Shown piece by piece: positions 55,805 through 64,000 of a stretch of DNA of 64,000 nt. The translations under genes were made by a program, and so were the position numbers. Origin of the DNA: Thamnaconus septentrionalis. Lineage: Eukaryota; Chordata; Actinopteri; Tetraodontiformes; Monacanthidae. A model generated the notes under the pieces. The model did not search any database and had not been told where the DNA came from. It saw only the letters and a program-made list of their open reading frames with translations. The DNA is taken from NCBI GenBank assembly GCA_009823395.1, contig CM020501.1, forward strand, positions 5,657,861-5,721,860. Reading direction: 5' to 3'. Every line of letters begins with the position of its first letter. Within the stretch, counting starts at the first letter, position 1.

Positions 55805-57345
55805 TTAAAGGGCACCTTTGATGCTGTTTTCTGAGCTCTAAATACTGCTATCGTCAAACGATCCAAAATCGTCAAATAATGAGGTTCATGCGTTTGGACG
55901 TGAGCCCTGCAAGTTGTTGGGCATGGTTCTAAACGCTCTGTTCACAGAGTTTTTTCTTTAACACTGGGAACGCATTGACGTGAATGCATTCCGGATCTCC
56001 TTTCATGGCCAAGCTCAGGCACCCTCTCGGACTGGTTCCGCCCATAGTTCCACCCTCCGCCGCTCTGCCCCAGAAGTGATGTCGCAATGCGCTGCTCCAA
56101 GAAATTTTTTTTCGGTGTCAGGGAAATTAAAAAAAAAAAAAAAAAAATACAGAGCGACTGCCGAGCGACTACCGAAGCACCAAGGACCACAACTGTCGAG
56201 GTGGAACGAACAATGAAAATGTTGGAGGTTTGTTCAGCCTAATGCGATGGAACACCCGTCTGGTCGGCAACGGGAGTGAGACGGGCTCGACTCGGCCGGT
56301 GGACGACAAGAGAATAGTCAGCCACGGCAATGTTTGAAAACATGTATGAGGACTGTGAGTGTATTGTGACCTCAAGCAACATTAGTTTTAAGACTACTTG
56401 CAACGTACAACCGCTGAATGAAACTGTTAGCCACCATGCTAACTCCGTGCTCTGCTTGTGTTGTGTGTTGTGTTCGCTGGCAGTGAAACTGAAGAGGCAG
56501 CGATTTTGATTCGCAAGTTTCACTCCTTATAGCGATGTTCACGCTGCCAGCGTGTTAACATGGGTTGTATAGAGCTCTTCCTGCTTTGTGCTTTGTGTGG
56601 ACGTAAGTTGTGCAGATATTCTTGTCTAATAATAAACGACTCTATGACTGAAGTGATTGTTTCAGCGTAGATATTTTCTCTGCTAGGATGGTGTTTTGAT
56701 GCAAGTCAACAGTATGAAACCAAATCATTCTAAGCCCTATTAAAATGTCTCGCAAAAATACAAAACAAAAACACGGTCAGTACACAAAGTAAAATATATT
56801 TCCGGGGACACGGAAGGCACAAAAAACGTCCAAGGACCTTCGGTTCGCCTTGAGGCCGTAACTCAGCCCACGCTGGGTCTGTACGAAGCTGGTAAACAGC
56901 TGCTAAAGGGTGAAACCTTCACGACGCTAAGTGTATAAATTGTGCCTGTTTCGTAAAGTTTGCCGTTCACTCTCAACTGCCGCACCGGCACACTGAGGAA
57001 GTGAGGCTCAGCAGCGACGAAGAGTGTGACCAATCACAGCGGAGTGGGCGAAGAGGCGTACACCGGCAAGGCCGGGGGTGGAGTGAAGTGAAACAGACCG
57101 TTTTCGCAGGATACAGGAAATACGAGAATCCATTGAGTCCATTGTTGACTGTTTTCGAACAGATGCAATTCAAAGCTCTCTCCGAACACCCAGGTGCTTT
57201 GCTTCTTGAGATCTCCTTTTAAAACATGTTGATTTTGTTCCAATGAGCCTCTGACGAAGCAATATAATTCTGCTGAATATCTGAAGTGGGCGGGGGAAAG
57301 CATTCAATTTAGAAAAAAAGCCTCATTTGAAAGGCGATGTTGTCA
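55805..57345. other. GC-rich repeat-like block of unknown type
   Basis: The composition is unlike the neighbours: CpG-rich words, GTGACCAATCACAGCGGAG near 57025 (CCAAT box), an A19 tract at 56129-56147, and a direct repeat of GAGCGACT (56152 and 56163). It begins with TTAAAGGGCACC at 55805. The block directly abuts the LINE tail, as nested insertions often do. No terminal repeats could be proven and no transposase frame exists; frames of 66-94 codons have no domain. Possible old non-autonomous DNA transposon. Confidence 0.3.
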
Positions 57346-57349
57346 TGGT

Positions 57350-59705
57350 TATTTCAGAAGATGCCCACTTCACACAGATGGCTGGTATGTAAATTAACTT
57401 TAAACATACAAGGAGGCTTAGAAGAAGCAGGGCAGGATAAAAGTGAAGACAAATGTGGAATTAATGTCAATCCTTCTCCGGCTCTCGACCTTAGCTAATC
57501 TCTCCTTGGCTTCCCAAGGACAAGAGTCCCACTGGTTGCTTTTATGTTTTAACTTGGATTCATCTGCATCGTTGAAACACAACCCTAAAACTTAAGGGTT
57601 TGTAACGACAGAATGTGTTGGGGTGTGCTGGGTTAGCGTTAAATTGATAAAAATGTGCACAGTAGTCTGAGACAACAGTAGCTGGTGACTCCGGCATTCT
57701 GGTACGTCGGAGTAAAACAGCGTCCAGGTGCAGCCGCTGACCTTTTTAAATGTTTTGGGTGTCAGCCACATTGTTGATGAGCTGCCAGCACCGTTTTTAG
57801 TGCCTCTTGTTTAGTGCCTCATGTTACCTCCCATAAAAAAAAAGACTCTAATGAGTTTCTCGCAGTGATTTATGCCGATTTTATTTGGAGAAAACCGAGA
57901 AAAGATCCAGAAGCTGTATTGGCAGATACCCAGACAAGAGGTATTAGGTTATTTGGGCGGAGGGGGAAAATTGGATTGTAGCATCACAATTTCTGACATG
58001 CAGGCAGCTCAATTTTTCACACAGCATTTTTGTCAGATGTAGGAAATATTTGGAAACTTGAAATAGGCCCAGTTTGGAGTGTGCCAATATATTCAAAAGT
58101 AAACATCCTGCTCTCAACACATCCTGTGTGATAAGAGGGTCGTTTGAGCTAAACACAAGGTCTGTTTTTCATCATTCTACCATGTAGATTTTCTTAGCAT
58201 CTTTAAAATCATCAAAAAACTAACATTTAGAGAGAAAATTGTGATTAAATAATAGCCAGCAAATTTAAAACATTTACCAATTTGAAAGCTGGGCCGGATT
58301 TCAGATTTCCATCAAAAAAGGGGTATTTTGGTACAGTGTGCATTTCATGATGTTCGCATGTTAGCACTAATCAACTGAAATGCAAGCATATCTTGCTTCA
58401 TGCTTCATTATGTTTGTCCATACAGGCTATACTAAAATTTAGTAGGGAAAATAGGCATTAAACATCTTTGCCAAACCTGGGTAAACAGTGTTATTGAACT
58501 AAACTCATACAGAGGTCAGTTTGATTTCTTTGAATGAATTTATGTCATCCCGTTCTTGTTGCCAATACCATGGTATTTCATACAATAAGAATCACAGCAA
58601 CCAATTAAAGCAATTGAAATATGTTAATTAATAACAGAACTAAACACACCAAACTCTCAACACCACACATTTAACGATAAAATAATGCACAAATTGAAGC
58701 GTAGGGAACAATATTCAGGTTAACGTGATGAGAGGAACAGATCTTCTTGCCACTTTGTGTGCAGATGGTTCAAGAGGTATCAAGTTAACTAACGTGTTCC
58801 AACACATTACCGAGGTCCGCTGTTTTATTTTCTCACACCATTTTATATTTTTTGCCATCACATAGTCTCGTTCATAATCTCCACTGTGCTCAAGGCTGCC
58901 GCCGCCCACTGTAATTTATGGATAGAACTCCTTTGTGCAGGCAACCGGTGGGGAAGCAGCAGAGTGCCGGCTCCTGTGTCAGCTCCAGTTGAGCTTTAGA
59001 CTACTTTCATAAATACCTATAATAAATGTCTGGAAAAAAAAAAAAAACTTTAATCAAATTCTTTGTTTCAGCGACCAAGATTCTTGCAATCAGCAAAAAC
59101 ACAAAAACGGTTGAACAAATTTTAATTATAATTTGCTGAGCTGTCTAATCAATGTGCAAAATGAAAGTTGGCAGGTGTTCTGAGTTGCAGCTACAGTCAA
59201 ACATCTCAAAGCAGGAATTTGTCGGCGCAGTCAGTAGCCCAGATGTACATATTGTTGTTTTGCTTTTATAACAGACAGTTTTACCAAGGTGGGTTACGGC
59301 ACTCTCTCTCTCTTCTGCTCTCATTTGCACGGTTCAAATGATGGTTCATATTACTAAACCCATTCTCTCAGTCTACGGTGGAAACCTTTCTTTTTTTTTT
59401 TTTTTTGCTTTAGTGGCCAGCCGCACTTTGTTTGTTGCCATTCTAAGAGTGATGCATTTGCAGGATCCGTCTAACCCCGCAGTGTGAGATTGCTGTTGAT
59501 ATTGCTAAATGACACATCATCTGTCTAAACACCCATCATCTTGCTCGTGCTGTTTAGGGTTGCAGAGAGCTCCAGCTCAGCCGCAGCGGGGAAGCAGCAA
59601 CTGTTAAAAGCATGTGCGGGTGTCCAATAGGAGATATGCACTGATATCGGCAAATAGACATAAGTCTAAAGCTAAAGAAAGTATTGTCCAAGAGCCCCTA
59701 CTTGC
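57350..59705. other. AT-rich non-coding DNA
   Basis: Short A/T tracts near 57834, 59034-59047 (A14) and 59391-59406 (T16). No frame above 70 codons and no recognised repeat. Confidence 0.5.
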
Positions 59706-59711
59706 AAGCTG

Positions 59712-59768
<57 letters not shown>
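59712..59768. repeat. compound (CT)n-(CA)n microsatellite
   Basis: CT units at 59712-59735 run directly into CA units to 59768. Confidence 0.95.
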
Positions 59769-59769
<1 letters not shown>

Positions 59770-59770
<1 letters not shown>

Positions 59771-60155
59771 CTTACTCAGCCAGCATGACAGCTTGGACCT
59801 GTGATGCAGAAAGTGATAAGCTCATCTCCAAGTCTCTGTGGTGCTGTGGAAAAAATGAGTAAGAGAGAGCAAATGGAAGAAGGATATAACAGCAGCAGAG
59901 GCAGGAAAAAAGGACAGTGAGAGAAGGCGGTGGGAGGGGTATAGAGGAAAGAAAGTGGTGAAATGAAAGAAGCGACGATGAGAGCTCATCACATTTGGGA
60001 TAGAATACCTGAGCCCCAAAATGAGAAGACATTGCGGATGAGTAAATGATCCTCGTCCCCAAATGGACTCCAGCATGTAATCACAGGCCAGCCATTTGCT
60101 GGGGAAATACAATTCCAATCCTGCCATTAGGAGCAGAAAAAAACTGAAACATTTG
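59770..60155. other. purine-rich non-coding DNA
   Basis: Rich in GAA/GAGA words on the + strand (59860-59980). The 96- and 119-codon minus-strand frames are Ser/Leu/Phe-rich products of that composition. Confidence 0.5.
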
Positions 60156-60159
60156 GTGT

Positions 60160-60720
60160 ATAATGAAAGGCCGTAATCCACAACCTAACCGCTCGACGTG
60201 TCAGCAGAAATGTATGCGCGATCATAAATAATCTTTAGCCAACGCTGCACTACACGGTTCGGAGCCCTCCCCGCTCTGCACCACCGACCAATTTCCAGCA
60301 CCATCGATTGGTGGTCAATTCCTGCCAGGCGGCGAGAAGCAACTCCTCTTGCCTATGGATTTTCATGTCACAACTATGACTGACTGCAAATAACCACTCG
60401 CCAATCATGCCCCACTTTCCGACTGACCTTTCCCAAATACTTACACTCAGCGCCTCCGACGCAATAATGTGTTTTATAGAAGGTACACACACCGGCTCTA
60501 TTTGGCTATAAATTTAAACTGTGTTTTGGGTGAAATGTGTGGCGTGTGAAGGTGAGCGTGCGCATCAGTGTGGCACCCAGAAAACAGCTTGGCTTGCAAG
60601 GACGGCGCGGTTTGTTGGCCGTGGGTTGTTTTTGAGACGACCGTTTGACCCCGGCGCCGACTGATCAAAGGCACACTGCGTAACATTTAATGGGGTCCTA
60701 TTAGCGTGAAATGGAAAAGC
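60160..60720. promoter_or_regulatory. candidate conserved non-coding element
   Basis: CpG-containing sequence with ATGCGCGATCATAAATAATC, CCACCGACC, GACCCCGGCGCCGACTG and CCTATTAGCGTGAAATGG, followed by a POU-type AATGCATATGTATG (60723-60736). An 80-codon minus frame has no domain. Motif-based inference only. Confidence 0.3.
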
Positions 60721-60724
60721 GAAT

Positions 60725-62555
60725 GCATATGTATGTCTTTAGAAGCATAAGCAGGGAAGATCAATGACTGCTGTGCAGTGGAATGGTATTTACATAAAGA
60801 GCTGGCCAACCAGTGAGGCTATGTCGTGCCAGCGTGTTTCTGCAGTGGCCCACAGTGTTTGCCTGGTTTGACGATTTCTCCCTGGTATCACAGCTGCTAT
60901 AAGGACGATGTGAGATCAGAAAACACTCCATTAGTGTGAACATGCTTTACAGGTTTTTCACACCAGAACCCATAAGTGATGCTTGTATGTATGTTTTTTT
61001 TTTTCTTTTTGCCAAAGAACCAACAAATAGGTTTCGATCAGAATTTTTCCGAGAGCCACATCATGATCATAAAAATGCTCTGGAAACAATTTATTTGATC
61101 AATGTGGGACTTTTTTTTTTTTGTGTTGTCCAGAGATGCAGCTTCCGTGCAGTGTGCACACTCTCCAGGGATGCCATTAAAAAAACTTCAGGGCGGAAAA
61201 TCAGATGGAGACTCACTATGGTGGAGGCACTTTGTGCAGGTCACTAGTACATCGGCTGCCAGTCGTTTGTGTCTGTATTTGTCAAGATGGTTTTGCAGCT
61301 GCTGATGTTGTTGTGCTGCTGCTGCAAGGTCAGGAAGGAAGGAAATGGAAGGAAAATCAACCAAAACTCCAAAGAAATTATTATTTTTTTGATGACATTG
61401 AAAACAGTCATGGCCAAATAGTGATCGCTTCCAAATGTCTTTTTAGACAAGTGCTTTCACATGTCAACCTCCAGGACACTTACGCCTTACCAGGTGATAT
61501 TCTGAACCGGGTCGAGGGTCTTTTGAATTGTAATGCTACTGATTAAATCTGCAAAATCATTCAGTGGTAATCAAACCCAAGAGTGGAAGTCATTGGGAGG
61601 ACAGTAAACTCTGAGAGAGGTTGCTGTTGTTGAGCAGGAAATTAAACTTTCAGTCCAGTTTTGCACCAACAGCGTCTTGGTTGCTCCTGTCTGTAGTTGT
61701 TTTTTCAGTTTTCTTTTCCGTCTGATTTTACACAGCGGACAAACCTTGAAACGTTGGAGGTTTAAAGTAAAAGCTCCTCTTTATGGACACCTCAAACTGA
61801 GTTACATCACACATTTATTCACTCAGACACATTTCTGCGCTCAGCCCACATGCATCCTGTGTCCCCAGTTTTGCCGTCCAATCTCCCTGCGGCCAGCTCG
61901 GCCTGTCACTTCATTCACTTTATTTCGCTAACTCGATTTTCTCTTGTCTCTCATGTGACTCAATTCCCTGCCTGTTCATCCTAACGGTCCCTCATCTCAC
62001 CTTCCCTGGACCGTCTGTTCATGCAAATGTAAAAGCTATTACTTAACTGCTGCCATTCACTTGTCACACATTCATGTTACACATTCTTTTCTTTCTACGC
62101 TCTCTCTCTCATCGTTGCAGTAGAAACGCAACACTTTTTGTACTTGGTCTATTTGAACTTTACCCATCCTGTGTGCAGTGGCCGACCGAGGACCAGATCC
62201 AGATCTTCTTTAGTGTCTGGTCAATGATACTGATCAAGATCAGCCCCTAGAATACACATGGAAGCCCACATAGGACCCAGAAAATCAACCCAGAAACTTT
62301 TTGCTGTGCACCAACACACCAAGCAATAGTGTGCAATACATCCATTGCACCAAAAAGCCAAAAATGTGCAGCAGCATCTCGAAAAGTGGACTTGCTTGTT
62401 ACCATTAGCTAAATCTATACATCCCGCTTGTTCCAAGTGTCAGCTGAGGCAGATTTGAAGGTAGTGACCAGATACGGACAAAAAGGAGATGGTTTAAAAA
62501 AAGGAAATCGGAATTTGGCATGTAGACCTGGGCTGTATATCTGGTTTGGTGTAGC
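60725..62555. other. non-coding DNA, no gene seen
   Basis: T-tracts near 60995 and 61112. Frames of 103 and 113 codons (60936-61247, 61205-61546) overlap in different frames with no domain. TTTTTTTTTTTGTGTTGTCCAG near 61130 is acceptor-like but leads nowhere. Confidence 0.45.
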
Positions 62556-62559
62556 CTGC

Positions 62560-62720
62560 ACGATGACATGTTAAGAGCCCTCTGGCTTTCAACCTGCTCA
62601 GATGATTAAGAGGAGCCGGTCCGACTCTGATTTCATTAAACGCGCTTCACCTATTCCCTTGCTTCATTAATGAATGAGCGAAGTGGGTTAAAGATAGCTC
62701 TATGCTAATAGGCTGCGTGT
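62560..62720. promoter_or_regulatory. short candidate conserved non-coding element
   Basis: CAGATGATTAAGAGG, TGATTTCATTAAACGCG, TTCATTAATGAATGAGCG and ATGCTAATAGGC form a compact cluster of homeodomain-type cores. A small palindrome is centred on ATTAAT (62668-62677), and isolated CpGs are retained. Confidence 0.3.
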
Positions 62721-62724
62721 GAAA

Positions 62725-64000
62725 GAGCGAGGTAGACATATCAGCCAGTGGGGTGGGGTCAGAGAAGCGGGGTAATCAGAAGGGTTGGGGAAGCATTAAG
62801 GTCAGTCGAGATGAGGTCTCACATTGCCACCGTGACACCTGGGTCAACAGTGCATAGCTGCCAACTCTGCCGAGAGCTGAGGCACACGTGTGGGCGTGTG
62901 CGGCACAGAAATAGGTTTAACACTGAAAGTTGACTGCTGTGATGTGTGTATACAACTCGCATGCCAGATAAATTACACACACCACACATCAGTTTTTAAT
63001 ATTTTGACATTAGAAGTCTTGTAGTGTTGATTGATGCCACTGAGTGTTGAACAGTAGTTACCACATGGAGGTTCGTTTGCGTCTGTGATCACGTGCATGT
63101 GATTGCGCGTGTGCACGTGTCGCCGTGCAAACTCACAGCTACTTCACTACCTTTAAATGTCGTCCATGACCTTGATGTGCATCGTTTGCAATGCTCTGTC
63201 TTTCTTTTTAGCAGGGCTGGTGCAGGCAACGGCTTTTTTTTCGACCGACTGCAAGCTTTTTCGTACTTCCTGTTTTCCCTCAAGGATGCTGAATGAGTTA
63301 CTTATGTTCCAGACAGCTGAAAACAAGTAAATCTGAGATTTTCAAGACACATCATGCTTTGCGGGACTGCAGACCTGCAACGTTTTCCCCACCACTCTAT
63401 GATGCCTCTCCTCTTAGTTTCCTGCCCTGACATTATGTTTTGTTTCGGCACTAAAATAAGTTGTTTATGTATGTTGTGTTTAATAAGAATAATGCTGATT
63501 GTTTTTTCTCACTGGTAAATAGGTCCACGCCTTGTCATTTGATCAAAGCAGCCCCCTACATTTACTCTGGAGCCGGACCGCCAAATACATCATTCTTTTT
63601 ACACTTCATTTGTGTGCCGTCCCATGGTCGGCCGGTGATTTAATGCTTTCCCTGAACGTGTGTGGCAATCAGCCAAAGCCTTAGAAGAAATTAAAAAGTC
63701 ATGAACGTGGGAAGGTGGCATCTCTTAATGCCTAGGGAGGACAGTGGCTGTGACAGTGATGAGGCAACATCAAACACTAAACCTATTGTTCACACAAACA
63801 GAAACAACATTCATAATGCCACCTGACACGGAGTGACATGTACTTCTTTTATTATTGAACCAATTACCTCATGCGTACCGAAGACGGACGCCTTCATGAA
63901 TTTCAAATGGTCTCCCTCTGCACCCGCCGACTAGGCCTGAATCCCTGAAGCGCTTTAGAATGAGAGTCACTGAGGCATTTGAGCAAGTACGGAAAAAAGA
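62725..64000. other. non-coding DNA, no gene seen
   Basis: Includes ACGTG/GCACGTGT-rich words near 63090-63125. No frame above 67 codons and no recognised repeat up to the window edge. Confidence 0.5.

Noticed and set aside
59540..59600. Possible further copy of the fish repeat (GGGTTGCAGAGAGCTCCAGCTCAG)
   Set aside because: Only one short block resembles the consensus; too weak to call.

Overview
The window reads as nuclear DNA of a teleost fish, probably a spiny-rayed (percomorph-type) species. The clues are dense GT, CT, AT, ATC, TTTG and ATCC microsatellites, several decayed copies of a repeat common in ray-finned fish (copies ending in CATCCATCCATT; matching signatures GTGTGGAGT, CTCCAGGTA, GGTTAATTGGTG and GGGATAAGCTCCAGC), a short MITE-like fish repeat, and fragments of LINE, tRNA-derived SINE and LTR elements. 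I see no bacterial-type gene organisation. I also see no intact protein-coding gene, rRNA gene or functional tRNA gene. All open frames are at most 138 codons. They have no recognisable domain, or they lie in simple repeats or GC-rich non-coding DNA. The one frame with a recognisable protein signature is a decayed LINE reverse transcriptase at about 30.1-30.5 kb on the minus strand.

The layout is a gene desert or very large intron: an AT-rich matrix carrying islands of unusual composition. CpG-containing islands rich in homeodomain, SOX and POU-type motifs (for example 4.9-5.5, 10.8-11.8, 17.1-17.6, 36.3-37.1, 50.3-51.1, 60.2-60.7 and 62.6-62.7 kb) look like the conserved non-coding elements that surround vertebrate developmental regulator genes. 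No alignment was available, so conservation is inferred from composition and motifs only.

Mobile elements cluster at 12.3-16.4 kb (fish repeat fragments, a probable solo LTR followed by an initiator-Met-tRNA primer site, and a 14-bp inverted-repeat pair), at 25.2-25.6 kb, at 30.1-35.4 kb, and at 55.1-57.3 kb (SINE-like head, LINE 3' tail, GC-rich repeat-like block). A repeat without a name I can give is present twice in the same orientation, near 47.4-47.8 and 55.3-55.6 kb.

The most distinctive object is a 396-bp element at 25246-25641. It has terminal inverted repeats beginning TACGGAAG and is built almost entirely from iterated, self-complementary ACGTGATAATTATCAC-type and GTGAAACTTTCAC-type modules. 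An internal copy of its terminus suggests a composite or dimeric element. Other items worth checking are a splice-flanked 91-nt open segment at 13989-14079, a 29-bp palindrome centred exactly on an AP-1 site at 51263-51291, and several canonical G-quadruplex motifs.
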